Numbered from the stretch's first letter, positions 47,315-56,751 are shown. The stretch is 64,000 nucleotides of DNA from Photobacterium carnosum (GCF_002849605.1 NZ_NPIB01000013.1:54428-118427), one strand, 5' to 3'. The notes: generated from the sequence alone by a model not told the origin. A program made the numbers and translations.

Positions 47315-49192
47315 TTATCTTGCTGATTGATAACGAAATTTTACAAAGTTTTGCGCTTTACTTAATATTTGGAATGCATCTTTGAGATTTCGACGTTCAA
47401 AATCAGACATATTTTCAGGTTCAATACTGTTATCAGGCTCGATTTCTGCTTCAATATCCAATGCTTGGTGACGAATACGGACTAAAGAGATGTATTCCAT
47501 CGCGTCACGTAAGTCTTGTGCTCGACCCGGGGGTAGAATGCCGCTATCGATAATATCATCAAGGCGTTCAAGAGAGTTTTGTGATCGTGAACCAACAGCA
47601 AGGGAATGTACGCGAATTAAATCGGCTAACGGCGCTGTACCACGGCGTTTAAGATTGATTGAGTTATTATGTCGACCATCTTTTTCCATTACAAAATCTT
47701 TGAAAAATCCTAATGGAGGAGTGCGGTTTAAAGCATTACGGGCTAGACACGCTAAGAAGCGAGGGCTATTTCGTGCTCGGCGGACGATAAAGCCATTAAG
47801 TTGTTTAGCCCATTTAGTTTTACCCCATACACCACCAAGATCAAAGAATATTGAACTGTTAAGTAATGCAATGGGTTTAGGATTATCAATCCAATCGGCA
47901 AAACAATTTTCCCATTGTTGACGGGTTTTGCGCCATTCTGGATTGGTTGCCATAATATCGCCCGTACAATAGGTATAGCCGCATTCAGCTAATCCATCAC
48001 AGACAAATTTAGCCAGTTTTTCAAAGTAGGCGTTATGCTTGTCATAATTGAAATGATTATCAAGAATGATCGCATTATCTTGGTCGGTGACGATTAGTTG
48101 TTCATCTCGAGCCATTGAGCCGAGCGCAAGAAAACAATATGGTACCGGCGGTAGGCCATATTTTTCTTCTGCGAGTTCAAGCAGGCGTTGTTTAAAGCTT
48201 CGACCAATTTCAGCCATCGCACTACCAATCATATGTGAATTAGCATCTTCATTAACCATGCGCACAAAACAGTCTTTAACTTGTGTTGATAATGCCGCTA
48301 ATTCTTCTACGGATTGTTGCTGGTAGATACTACTGACGAGTAATAAACTGTTTTGAGATTCATAGCGCACAATATCAGAAACACTAATAATGCCAACGGG
48401 ATGTTTATTTCGCATGACGGGTAAGTGATGAATATTAGAGCGCAGCATGGTAAGCATTGCTTCAAACACATAGGCATTATGATCGAGTGTGATCGGCTCG
48501 GCTGACATCACCGTCGAGACTGATTCTGCGGTTGATACGCCAAGCGCTAATACTCGTGTACATAGATCTCGATCAGTGATAATACCAACAATTAAGTCAT
48601 TATCATCATCATCGTCAGTGATGTTTTCATCGCAGATAAGTAGCGCTGAAATACCTTCATCAGCCATCGTTTGAGCGGCAACTTGAATGGTTGCATTTTG
48701 ATTAAGGATTACGGCATCGCGAGTTAGTAATGTACGCACTTTAGAAGTGGTTAAATCATTTTCATCATTTTGACGAGAGACAGCGTGGCGTAGACGAGAA
48801 CCATCATCAACTTCAACAAAGTCAGCAAAACTATCATAGTCATCACAGAGTTTGGTAAATAGGTTACCTGGTATGCAATAGAGTAGGGTGTCTTCTAAGG
48901 CTTTTGCGGGCATTCTGACTCGATTATTCATTAATAATCCCATTTGCCCAAAAATATCACCTTCATCTAAACGGTTATATAGTTCTCCTTTGCGACGATA
49001 AACCTCAACAGCCCCACTACGAATAAGAAATAAATCATTAATGCTATCACCTAGGTTTAAAATCATGCTGTCTGCACGGTGATAGGCCACTTCAATTTCG
49101 ATAGCTAATTCGTTCAGTTGTTCTTCTGGCAGTAAATCGAACGGTGAGTATTGGCTAATAAAATTAAGAATTTCTGTTTGTTCTGCTTCCAT
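47315..49192 (-). CDS. CNB-CBS-nucleotidyltransferase-like protein (DUF294)
   Basis: A 625-residue regulatory protein with four parts. A cyclic-nucleotide-binding-like domain comes first (about 12-130, with GDIFGQMGLLMNNRVRMPAKA seen in parts), then two CBS repeats (about 165-290). A nucleotidyltransferase-like DUF294 domain has GSMARDEQL and DQDNAI near 358-375, and a helical DUF294_C domain ends it. The role is unknown, but acidic nucleotidyltransferase motifs suggest protein nucleotidylylation or a regulatory relic. The 407-base region upstream toward the kinase gene shows no gene. Confidence 0.85.
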   Translation of the reverse strand: MEAEQTEILNFISQYSPFDLLPEEQLNELAIEIEVAYHRADSMILNLGDSINDLFLIRSGAVEVYRRKGELYNRLDEGDIFGQMGLLMNNRVRMPAKALEDTLLYCIPGNLFTKLCDDYDSFADFVEVDDGSRLRHAVSRQNDENDLTTSKVRTLLTRDAVILNQNATIQVAAQTMADEGISALLICDENITDDDDDNDLIVGIITDRDLCTRVLALGVSTAESVSTVMSAEPITLDHNAYVFEAMLTMLRSNIHHLPVMRNKHPVGIISVSDIVRYESQNSLLLVSSIYQQQSVEELAALSTQVKDCFVRMVNEDANSHMIGSAMAEIGRSFKQRLLELAEEKYGLPPVPYCFLALGSMARDEQLIVTDQDNAIILDNHFNYDKHNAYFEKLAKFVCDGLAECGYTYCTGDIMATNPEWRKTRQQWENCFADWIDNPKPIALLNSSIFFDLGGVWGKTKWAKQLNGFIVRRARNSPRFLACLARNALNRTPPLGFFKDFVMEKDGRHNNSINLKRRGTAPLADLIRVHSLAVGSRSQNSLERLDDIIDSGILPPGRAQDLRDAMEYISLVRIRHQALDIEAEIEPDNSIEPENMSDFERRNLKDAFQILSKAQNFVKFRYQSAR

Positions 49193-49599
49193 ATCTCAGT
49201 CCACATCAATAAAAAACAGGAGCAAGGCTCCGCAGATAATAATTAAAGAGCAATAGATCTTATGTTGTTAAAAAATAGTCTATCACTATTAGAATTGTAA
49301 CCTATGCCTGTATGGAAATCATATATTGTTAGTTTAATGATTACAGAGATAACTGATAATAATATTGATGTGAATCTAATTAGAACAGGAATATACACTT
49401 CAATGAATAGCAGGAAATAGTGTTAAACGCTCAAGAGCCAGAGGTATTTTATTATTACTGGATAAACCCTATTATCATCTAAAAAAAAGTCAAATCTAGA
49501 GTATTGTAAAGATAATGATAAAACAGAATGTATTAGGCTTTAATGAGTCAATTTTAAGCGGTGTATTATTGTTTATCGTTATCTCTAGCGAGGGAAGAT

Positions 49600-50523
49600 A
49601 TGAAGATTGTTTTTTTTGGAGAAGCATTAGTTGAGCTTAACCATTCACCTCGACATCAAACATATGGCGGTAATGTTGTTAATCGTGCTTTATATTTAGC
49701 ACGGCTAGGTGGTTCGCGTGCAATACATGTTAGCTATGCAACATGTATAGGTATTGAAAAAATATCAATGCAAATGCTGCAATGTTGGCAACGAGAAAAT
49801 ATTGATACCAGTTTAGTAAAATGTTTAGCAACTAAATTTCCTAATTTATGCTTCATCGAAACTGATAACTATGGTCAACGGCATTATCATTATTGGAATA
49901 AAGATAATGCAATGCGGTATTATTTCTCTTATGGTCCAGCCTTATTACATCATGCTGTGACTAATAATGACTATGATGCAATTTATATTAGTGGTAGCAG
50001 TATTGCGGCATTAACAGATGATGATAAAACAGTGTTATTGAGTTTACTTGAGATACATAAGGAAAAAGGAGGAAAGGTTTATTTAGATAACAGTTTTCGC
50101 GCTGATCTTTGGTCAACGAGGCAAGCTCAATATTGGTATGGAAAAATATTTCCTTATGTTGATATCGCCTTTATTGATTTGAATGATGAAATGAGAATTT
50201 GGGGAAGCGCACGCTATTTAACCCAGCGTTATATTCAATGGGGATGTCGTGAGGTTGTTTTTAAGCAAGCTAACAGTACAGAATGTACCGTGTGTAGCTT
50301 GGTTATTCGTTCTGATGCTTTATTACGAGTAGCAACTATCAAATTGGCAGTGCAGTATGGTGATCAGATAGTGGATAATGCCTTTGTTGCTGGTTATCTT
50401 GCTGCTCGAATTAATCAACAAACGATTTCACAATCATTAGTCTTAGCGCAAACACTGAGTCATAGAGTGACAACATCTTTAGATGCAATTATTCCTTCTG
50501 ATTCAATGCGTGACATGATGTAG
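49600..50523 (+). CDS. PfkB-family KdgK-like sugar kinase with degenerate catalytic motif
   Basis: A 307-residue PfkB-fold protein that aligns with KdgK (2-keto-3-deoxygluconate kinase) along its length: VELNHS, YGGNVVNRALYLARLGG, WQRENIDTSLV, IETDNYGQRHYHYW and GGKVYLDNSFRADLW (in parts). In KdgK, DTTAAGDSFSAGYLA holds the catalytic base. Here the matching stretch is QIVDNAFVAGYLA (256-268), and aligned on the Phe the catalytic Asp becomes Asn260. No frameshift is seen. It could be a sugar-binding or regulatory paralogue. The ATG at 49600 follows GGGAAG; the frame extends upstream without a better start. Confidence 0.7.
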   Translation: MKIVFFGEALVELNHSPRHQTYGGNVVNRALYLARLGGSRAIHVSYATCIGIEKISMQMLQCWQRENIDTSLVKCLATKFPNLCFIETDNYGQRHYHYWNKDNAMRYYFSYGPALLHHAVTNNDYDAIYISGSSIAALTDDDKTVLLSLLEIHKEKGGKVYLDNSFRADLWSTRQAQYWYGKIFPYVDIAFIDLNDEMRIWGSARYLTQRYIQWGCREVVFKQANSTECTVCSLVIRSDALLRVATIKLAVQYGDQIVDNAFVAGYLAARINQQTISQSLVLAQTLSHRVTTSLDAIIPSDSMRDMM

Positions 50524-50609
50524 AACAGGATGTAATTGACTGTCATATAATCGTAATTGATTGTTTTGCGCATAAAATAGCCAAACAATCAAAAAGTTAC
50601 AAAATGCAG

Positions 50610-50637
50610 TTGACTCATTCTCAGTAATCCGTAGAAT
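50610..50637 (+). promoter_or_regulatory. tRNA operon promoter
   Basis: TTGACT (50610-50615) and TAGAAT (50632-50637) are 16 bases apart, followed by a GC-rich GCACCCC discriminator, as in stringently controlled stable-RNA promoters. The first tRNA starts 47 bases later. Confidence 0.75.
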
Positions 50638-50683
50638 GCACCCCATACCGCGAGACAACAACGTCTTATCGGTTAGGAAATAT

Positions 50684-50757
50684 GGCGCGTTGGCAGAGTG
50701 GCTATGCATCGGATTGCAAATCCGCGTACCTCGGTTCGACTCCGGGACGCGCCTCCA
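50684..50757 (+). tRNA. tRNA-Cys (GCA)
   Basis: Full cloverleaf: acceptor GGCGCGT/ACGCGCC, anticodon loop TTGCAAA with GCA, T loop GGTTCGACTCC, encoded TCCA end. Close to E. coli cysT. Confidence 0.97.
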
Positions 50758-50768
50758 TACTTCCTCTT

Positions 50769-50844
50769 GCGACACTAGCTCAGCTGGTAGAGCGCAACCT
50801 TGCCAAGGTTGAGGTCACGAGTTCGAACCTCGTGTGTCGCTCCA
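50769..50844 (+). tRNA. tRNA-Gly (GCC)
   Basis: Acceptor GCGACAC/GTGTCGC, anticodon GCC in CTTGCCAAG, T loop AGTTCGAACCT, encoded TCCA end. Eleven bases after tRNA-Cys, so same transcript. Confidence 0.97.
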
Positions 50845-51036
50845 AATTAAAAAATATGGCTAAATAGCGATATTTATAGATGGTGTCTTACCCATCGCAT
50901 TAAATTGCGTGCCCTGGTGGTGGAATTGGTAGACACAAGGGATTTAAAATCCCTCGGCGTTCGCGCTGTGCCGGTTCAAGTCCGGCCCGGGGCACCATCT
51001 CTTCTTTTATATAAGTAAAGGAAGTTGTTATAACAG
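50845..51036 (+). repeat. Tandem duplication unit 1 (192 bp) with tRNA-Leu
   Basis: The segment from 50845 recurs 192 bases later (51037), including about 65 bases of leader (ATATGGCTAAATAGCGATAT and GATGGTGTCTTACCCATCGC) and a full tRNA-Leu. Leader copies differ at a few bases, whereas the tRNA genes look identical. Confidence 0.85.
50911..50997 (+). tRNA. tRNA-Leu (UAA), copy 1
   Basis: An 87-nt class II tRNA with acceptor GCCCTGG/CCGGGGC, a long variable arm (CTCGGCGTTCGCGCTG), anticodon TAA in GATTTAAAATC, and an encoded ACCA end. Confidence 0.97.
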
Positions 51037-51190
51037 AATTAAAAGATATGGCTAAATAGCGATATCTAAAGATGGTGTCTTACCCATCGCATTGATTTGC
51101 GTGCCCTGGTGGTGGAATTGGTAGACACAAGGGATTTAAAATCCCTCGGCGTTCGCGCTGTGCCGGTTCAAGTCCGGCCCGGGGCACCAT
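51037..51190 (+). repeat. Tandem duplication unit 2 with tRNA-Leu
   Basis: Second copy of the leader-plus-tRNA-Leu unit, offset 192 bases from the first. It is followed directly by a terminator instead of the 39-base linker of unit 1. Confidence 0.85.
51103..51189 (+). tRNA. tRNA-Leu (UAA), copy 2
   Basis: Same 87-nt sequence as copy 1, anticodon TAA, encoded ACCA end. Confidence 0.97.
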
Positions 51191-51194
51191 CGAT

Positions 51195-51228
51195 TAAAAA
51201 AGCTCATCATTAGATGAGCTTTTTTTTC
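51195..51228 (+). terminator. tRNA operon terminator
   Basis: AAGCTCATC-ATTA-GATGAGCTT followed by T8. Confidence 0.92.
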
Positions 51229-51290
51229 GTCTGCTGTTTATTATCTTTATTAATAGTTCATTTAAGATTATGCAAAATGGAGGCTTAGCC

Positions 51291-51470
51291 TTATTTTTTG
51301 TCATCACTTAATCGAATAATACAATTTTGAGTAAATTCAACCGCTTCATTCGCACTCCATTCTCCTTTGGCTTTTTCTTTTAGTTGTTTGCACCATTTTT
51401 CACTCCCAACTGTTGGTGTGCATGCTGATAATAAAAATACAGTACTTATAAGAATTAAAATTATTTTCAT
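51291..51470 (-). CDS. Small lipoprotein, DUF3012
   Basis: A 59-residue protein with signal MKIILILISTVFLL and lipobox LLSAC, followed by GSEKWCKQLKEKAKGEWSANEA (given in part: EKWCKQLKEKAKG), the pattern of DUF3012 lipoproteins. The ATG at 51470 has a perfect AAGGA; the upstream in-frame start at 51497 does not. Function unknown. Confidence 0.8.
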   Translation of the reverse strand: MKIILILISTVFLLSACTPTVGSEKWCKQLKEKAKGEWSANEAVEFTQNCIIRLSDDKK

Positions 51471-51613
51471 TGGTATCCTTTTGTGTGTGATATTCACTTT
51501 ATTAGCTATTTAATACTACACTAGGTGAGAAATAACGGTATTGTATCTATATCGACGTTAGTTAAATAAGTAAGAATCTGATTGTATCTCTTATCATAAG
51601 AAGAAAGATTTTA

Positions 51614-51865
51614 ATGGCTAAACCTAATAAAAAAGGCCCAGTTACAACGGTTGATGTGTTGTGTCGCCGTTGTAAAACAGTACTATTTAAATATCGTAAA
51701 GGTGGAAAGGGTGCATTAGTGAAGTGCTTTAAGGAGAGGATAAGTAAAGACTTTACTCTACAAGCATGTATTTGCCCTGAATGCCAGACTGTATTTGCTC
51801 GTGAAATGTTAGTCAGAGGTACGCCTGCATATAAGATTATTGGCAGTAAAGCAGTAGCGAAGTAA
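51614..51865 (+). CDS. Small zinc-ribbon-like protein
   Basis: An 83-residue basic protein with two Cys pairs, LCRRCK (about 17-20) and CICPECQ (about 56-62), likely one zinc ribbon. The N-terminus is Lys-rich (MAKPNKKGP). It may bind nucleic acid. No family recognised. Confidence 0.7.
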   Translation: MAKPNKKGPVTTVDVLCRRCKTVLFKYRKGGKGALVKCFKERISKDFTLQACICPECQTVFAREMLVRGTPAYKIIGSKAVAK

Positions 51866-51874
51866 TCTATAATT

Positions 51875-51899
51875 AAACAGCCATCTATATAATGGCTGT
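51875..51899. terminator. Hairpin between converging genes
   Basis: AACAGCCAT and ATGGCTGTT form a perfect 9-bp stem, but the flanking T-tracts are short. Confidence 0.4.
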
Positions 51900-51919
51900 T
51901 CAGTTGATTGCGATGATGG

Positions 51920-52759
51920 TTATTTAATGAATACTGAGTTAGTCGGGCAGTTAATTTTTTTACTGATTAATACCGTTTTTAAATCGAGTAATTTACGTTT
52001 GTAGGTTGCACGTACTAGTTGATAGTCAATTGAAGGTGCAAACCATAATGAAAGTTGGCGATCACTTTTCTTTATTTGATCAATGCGAATTGCTTTTAGA
52101 TCACCAAAATTGGTAGCAATTGTTTCTTCTCCGATAACTTTAAAATAATAATGACTAATGTCATCACTATTTTGCAAAATAAAATCGAAATTTTTCTTAC
52201 CTTGCATTATATCTAATCGCATTTGTGCCGCGATTGCATCACCATCAAGTATAGGTAATAAGGTTTCACTGAATTGACGTGATTTACCATCTTCAATTAC
52301 TGTTGATTTTGCACCATTATCAGTAAAAGTGGCAGAGACTTTACCTGTCATTAAGCCTTTTATATTACGCTCAAAAGAATCTGTCACAAAACTTTGACGT
52401 TGTGGTGACCAATGAAGTGTTGAATGCTGGTTTAATTTTGCTTTAGTGATTAATACATTAACGGTACTGTTAGTATAAATATTTGCCTGAGTACCATTCC
52501 AAACTATATTACGCTGATAATTACCAATATCATGTCCTTCAAAAAAAATCTTGTAGTTCAAAGTTTTATTGCATTGGTTATTTTTACTTGGTAATAACTC
52601 GGTGGGAATCGTCTTTATTTTTGTAGATGCTTTATTTAGTTGAGTAGAAATATTGTTTACGAGAGAAGACGGTACTAATGTATCTGCGTTAGCATTAATA
52701 GCAGTACTGAAAAAACTGACTAGAGAAAAAGTAATAACAGGTAATAAACGCACAAACAC
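51920..52759 (-). CDS. DUF3108 exported protein
   Basis: A 279-residue protein with signal peptide (MFVRLLPVITFSLVSFFSTAINA). The mature part is a beta-rich DUF3108 domain (LNYKIFFEGHDIGNYQRNI, LWFAPSIDYQLVRATYKRK). Function unknown; likely periplasmic. The 359-base region beyond it contains no gene other than the one at 53119. Confidence 0.8.
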   Translation of the reverse strand: MFVRLLPVITFSLVSFFSTAINANADTLVPSSLVNNISTQLNKASTKIKTIPTELLPSKNNQCNKTLNYKIFFEGHDIGNYQRNIVWNGTQANIYTNSTVNVLITKAKLNQHSTLHWSPQRQSFVTDSFERNIKGLMTGKVSATFTDNGAKSTVIEDGKSRQFSETLLPILDGDAIAAQMRLDIMQGKKNFDFILQNSDDISHYYFKVIGEETIATNFGDLKAIRIDQIKKSDRQLSLWFAPSIDYQLVRATYKRKLLDLKTVLISKKINCPTNSVFIK

Positions 52760-53118
52760 TCCTAGAATAATTACAAATAACGGTATTAATTATAGCGGTT
52801 TAATCGTCTAACAGATACGCCATAAAACAAACGTTGCTAATTATGGTGCAATATCGAGATTGCAGTATGAATACTTAAAAAATAGCAGAAAAAATATTTT
52901 TTTAAAGTTTATTATAATCAATTGGTTAAATACTTCACAAGAAGGCTATATTTTACACATACACGTAAATTAATTTAACTTATTGTTTTATAGGTAAAAT
53001 TTATTTCAGAGTGTAATGTGAATATATAACAATTTAAAATTAGTGATTTGACGTAATCCGTGGAGAGGCCTATTTTTATTTGGTTGTTATTTGTGTATTT
53101 CACTTAGAGGAGTTAGCA

Positions 53119-53337
53119 ATGAAAAAAATGAGCTCGTCATATCGATTACAGATTATTAAGGAAGTTGCCCAAAAACGGCAAATGCAGTCTACCGATGATC
53201 CGATGGTGAGGCATATATCTGAGCTGCTTGAATATCATCATGATCGACCTATAAAAACATCGCCTACTTTTTCAGATAATCATTATGATGATCATATTGG
53301 TGGTTGGGTCAGTAATTTGTGGGATCAAAATAAGTAA
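53119..53337 (+). CDS. Small uncharacterised protein
   Basis: A 72-residue protein beginning MKKMSSSYRLQIIKEVAQK. AGAGGAG sits just before the ATG at 53119; an upstream in-frame start lacks one. Helical N-terminus, Trp-containing C-terminus (GGWVSNLWDQ). No family recognised. Confidence 0.6.
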   Translation: MKKMSSSYRLQIIKEVAQKRQMQSTDDPMVRHISELLEYHHDRPIKTSPTFSDNHYDDHIGGWVSNLWDQNK

Positions 53338-53480
53338 ACTAAACAGTGTGATTGGGTGCAATTTTTTGTTGTGCCTTTTTATATCAATAAACCCTGAAAT
53401 ATAAAAATTATTGGTGAGAGACTGGAACAAATATCAACACTGATGTACATTGCGTCGTCTTTATCTTTTTAGGCTGACAA

Positions 53481-53954
53481 ATGAATTATATCGAATTTGA
53501 TAGTTACGTACGTAAGTGGATTTTTACTCATGCATCAATGCCTGTATCGGAAGCTGATTTAGTACAAATAAAACCATTTACTCAAGCTCGTTCAGCGCAA
53601 TTGTGGTGTGAACATGTGAGTAACCAAAGTTCTGATGCTGATCATTTTGAGAAAGGCGACTGGGCTTTTGATAAAAAAATTTGGTCAGACTCAATAGATT
53701 GGCAGAAAGCTTGGGACAGTGATGAGCCTGAGTTACCAGCAGAGCTACTGGCTGATGTAAAGTGGGAAGATAATACTACTATTTTTTTCTGTTATGAAAA
53801 ATATAATATTATTGAAACTAAATGGGGTGTATTTAAACGTAATTGGAAGAATTTTTTGTTTTTTGATGATGGTCCATTATTACTTGGTCGTAAGCAAAAG
53901 CAAACTATTTGGTTCCAATCAAATGGTACATTCCAAGTAGCAACCCGTCCATAA
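53481..53954 (+). CDS. DUF2947 family protein
   Basis: A 157-residue soluble protein matching DUF2947, a family of Vibrionaceae and relatives. It is rich in Trp (WAFDKKIWSDSIDWQKAW) and has no signal peptide or Cys cluster. Function unknown. Confidence 0.75.
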   Translation: MNYIEFDSYVRKWIFTHASMPVSEADLVQIKPFTQARSAQLWCEHVSNQSSDADHFEKGDWAFDKKIWSDSIDWQKAWDSDEPELPAELLADVKWEDNTTIFFCYEKYNIIETKWGVFKRNWKNFLFFDDGPLLLGRKQKQTIWFQSNGTFQVATRP

Positions 53955-53970
53955 TTATCAATTGATTATT

Positions 53971-53998
53971 AATGTCGTATACCTATATACGGCATTTT
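53971..53998 (+). terminator. Terminator of the DUF2947 gene
   Basis: AATGTCGTATA and TATACGGCATT form an 11-bp stem (one G-U), then T4. Confidence 0.65.
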
Positions 53999-54130
53999 AA
54001 TTAGATAAATAGTATTTTATTCTTAAAGTTATAAATTGATATCGATATAATATTCTTTTAAATAAAATATAATTTAATTAATAATCTGTTTTATATTTAG
54101 AGGTTTATAGTAAAGTTAATATTAACAATT

Positions 54131-54961
54131 TTATTGGTTAATATTGGATAATAGTTCATTTATTGTCGTTTGGCTTTTATTGATATTATTTTTACACGAG
54201 TGGACTGAATGTTGATTTGTTATTAATGGTTGATTTAATGGAATAGCAACAGCAATGAAAAATCGTGAGCTTTGATTCGTTGTTGTGATTATTATTGGTG
54301 ATGAAGATGATTCAAACAACCCCATTTGAAATGGTGTTAATTTATTATTAGCACTATAAGCGACACCTGACTTTAAGTAAATAAAACCTGATAGGTGTTG
54401 TTTAGGTGGTGCAAAATACCAGGTGCTATAAGAGGCCATAATAATATCAAGTAAAATTAGCTCACAATGACTTTTTACGGGGCTAGAATATTGATGATAA
54501 TGACCCACTAATAGTTTGGTAGTTGAATTATTTGTTTCAATTAATGGAAAGTTATCCTTATTGAATAATTGGCTCTTAGGTTGACACATTTCATTATTAT
54601 TTGTAGCAGGTAGAGCCATCCATAATTGGAACGATTCACTTATTGATTGCTGTGGCAACGTGGTAGATTTATGAATGATTCCTTGACCACTTGTCATTAT
54701 ATGAACATCACCACTGTTAATTATATGATGTTGTGGTGTTGAGTCATAATGTGAAATAGTCCCTGTAAGAGGATAGCTAATCGCTTCTACACCTGAATGG
54801 CCATGAAAGTTAAGACCGTGGTTAGTGGGTGTTTTCGATGTAAAGTGTTCCCATAAAACAAATGGATTCGTGGTTGTAAAATGTTTCTCATGGATGAAAG
54901 AAGTAGTAATGCCTTTTTTTATACCATGACGAATATGGGTAAGCTGTCTACTTTTTGGCAT
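54131..54961 (-). CDS. Pirin family protein
   Basis: A 276-residue cupin-fold protein. The metal-binding region is NFHGHSGVEAISY with the pirin SGDVHIMTSGQGIIHKS segment, which supplies the usual His/Glu ligands in altered form. Pirins bind Fe and some have quercetinase activity; the role here is unknown. It is divergent from gabD with 281 bases between them. Confidence 0.85.
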   Translation of the reverse strand: MPKSRQLTHIRHGIKKGITTSFIHEKHFTTTNPFVLWEHFTSKTPTNHGLNFHGHSGVEAISYPLTGTISHYDSTPQHHIINSGDVHIMTSGQGIIHKSTTLPQQSISESFQLWMALPATNNNEMCQPKSQLFNKDNFPLIETNNSTTKLLVGHYHQYSSPVKSHCELILLDIIMASYSTWYFAPPKQHLSGFIYLKSGVAYSANNKLTPFQMGLFESSSSPIIITTTNQSSRFFIAVAIPLNQPLITNQHSVHSCKNNINKSQTTINELLSNINQ

Positions 54962-55242
54962 AAGATATTTATATCCACTTTAAATGGCAGTAACACGACG
55001 TTTATTTTTAATATCTATATTAGCTAAAGCGTAGTCGTGATAATAATTATTTGCTGATGAATAATGCTATTTTTGTGATTTTATTTCTAAGCTCTGGGTG
55101 TCTCTGAATGCCTACCTAAGCTGTTATATTAGTAAGGTTGTAATATAATAACGTAATCAATTAGTTATTTATTTTAATGAAGAGTGTTAATGAGCACTTT
55201 TTTTGTTACTAATTCATCGATAAAATAAAGCAAGGTATCGTA

Positions 55243-56691
55243 ATGACATTATCTTTAGGTGGTTTGTTTAAACAACAAGCGTTTATAAATGGTGAGTGGG
55301 TCAACGCATATTCAGGAAAACACACCGTTGTGACTAACCCTGCAACAGCTGAAGTCATTGGAAATGTACCTTTGATGGGGGCTGAAGAGACACGAGTTGC
55401 GATAGATGGTGCAGATAAAGCGTATCGGCAGTGGTCAAAAACAACCGCAAAATATAAAGCGGCCGTATTGCGTAAATGGTATGAATTGATTATTGATAAT
55501 ACGGTTGAGTTAGCTACTATTTTGACCTTAGAGCAAGGTAAGCCACTTAATGAAGCTAAAGGCGAAATAGTCTATGCTGCAAGCTTTGTTGAATGGTATG
55601 CCGAAGAAGCTAAGCGGATGAATGGAGAAATAATTCCAAGTCACAAAGCTGACGCAAGAATTTTAGTTTCACGCCAACCTGTTGGTGTTGTGGCGGCTAT
55701 TACGCCATGGAATTTCCCTGCGGCAATGATCACCCGTAAATGTGGTCCTGCATTCGCTGCGGGTTGTGCTGTGGTATTAAAACCCGCACCTGATACTCCC
55801 TTTACCGCATTGGCATTGGCGGCATTAGCGCAAGAAGCAGGCATTCCTGATGGCTTATTCAGTGTTGTAACGGGTGATGCGGTTAAAATTGGCGCTGAAC
55901 TTACGGGTAATAAAAAAGTTAAAAAGATTTCTTTCACAGGCTCTACAGCGATTGGTAAATTGTTAATGGCGCAAGCGGCTGCCAGTGTAAAAAAAGTATC
56001 ATTAGAATTAGGCGGTAATGCACCCTTTATTATTTTTGATGACGCTGATATTGATCGTGCCATTGACGGTGTGATGATTGCTAAATTTCGTAATGCAGGC
56101 CAAACATGTGTCTGTGCTAATCGCATTTATGTACATAGTAGTATTTATGAACAATTCATTGATCGATTACGTCAACAAGTGGTATTACTGAACGTCGGTA
56201 ATGGATTAGATGACGGTGTGACTATCGGGCCTTTAATTAATCGAGCTGCGGTTGAAAAAGTTGAACGTCATATTCATGATGCGATGTTAAAAGGTGCTCA
56301 CTTAGTGTTAGGTAGCCAACAACTTTCGAGTGACTGTTTTGTTCAGCCAACGATTATTCGTGATATTCGAGATGACATGTTAGTTGCAACCGAAGAAACC
56401 TTTGGCCCATTAGCGGCTATTTTTAGTTTTAATGATGATCAAGACGTTATTGATCGTGCTAATAATACTGATTCAGGCTTGGCCGCTTATATTTATACGC
56501 AATCATTATCGCGCGCATTTAATGTGAGTGAAGCACTTGAATATGGCATGGTAGGCGTGAATGAAGGCCTTATTTCAACTGAACTTGCACCATTTGGTGG
56601 CGTTAAAGAATCAGGATTAGGTCGAGAAGGTGCTCATCAAGGCCTAGAAGAATATACTGAAATGAAATATACCCTGATGGGCGGTATTTAG
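55243..56691 (+). CDS. gabD: NAD(P)-dependent succinate-semialdehyde dehydrogenase
   Basis: Oxidises succinate semialdehyde to succinate, in GABA breakdown and related pathways. The 482 residues match GabD length. Catalytic Cys289 sits in NAGQTCVCANR, the general-base Glu in LELGGNAPF, and PWNFPAAMITRK and FTGSTAIGK bind the cofactor. No gabT or gabP is adjacent, so it may act in a different aldehyde route. Confidence 0.92.
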   Translation: MTLSLGGLFKQQAFINGEWVNAYSGKHTVVTNPATAEVIGNVPLMGAEETRVAIDGADKAYRQWSKTTAKYKAAVLRKWYELIIDNTVELATILTLEQGKPLNEAKGEIVYAASFVEWYAEEAKRMNGEIIPSHKADARILVSRQPVGVVAAITPWNFPAAMITRKCGPAFAAGCAVVLKPAPDTPFTALALAALAQEAGIPDGLFSVVTGDAVKIGAELTGNKKVKKISFTGSTAIGKLLMAQAAASVKKVSLELGGNAPFIIFDDADIDRAIDGVMIAKFRNAGQTCVCANRIYVHSSIYEQFIDRLRQQVVLLNVGNGLDDGVTIGPLINRAAVEKVERHIHDAMLKGAHLVLGSQQLSSDCFVQPTIIRDIRDDMLVATEETFGPLAAIFSFNDDQDVIDRANNTDSGLAAYIYTQSLSRAFNVSEALEYGMVGVNEGLISTELAPFGGVKESGLGREGAHQGLEEYTEMKYTLMGGI

Positions 56692-56717
56692 TCATCTTTG
56701 TATTTTTGTTCTATTAA

Positions 56718-56751
56718 AAATAAAGCTCTTTTTAAGGGCTTTATTTTATTT
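56718..56751 (+). terminator. Terminator of gabD
   Basis: AAATAAAGC and GCTTTATTT, with inner CTT/AAG pairing, then T-rich sequence. Confidence 0.75.

Noticed and set aside
47490..47921. 143-codon open frame antisense to the DUF294 gene
   Set aside because: Arg/Ser-rich shadow of a strongly supported gene; no start signal.
50682..50867. Open frame running through tRNA-Cys and tRNA-Gly
   Set aside because: Produced by tRNA sequence; both tRNAs are complete and convincing.
55641..56126. Long open frame antisense to gabD
   Set aside because: It mirrors the codon structure of gabD, has no ribosome site and no recognisable product.
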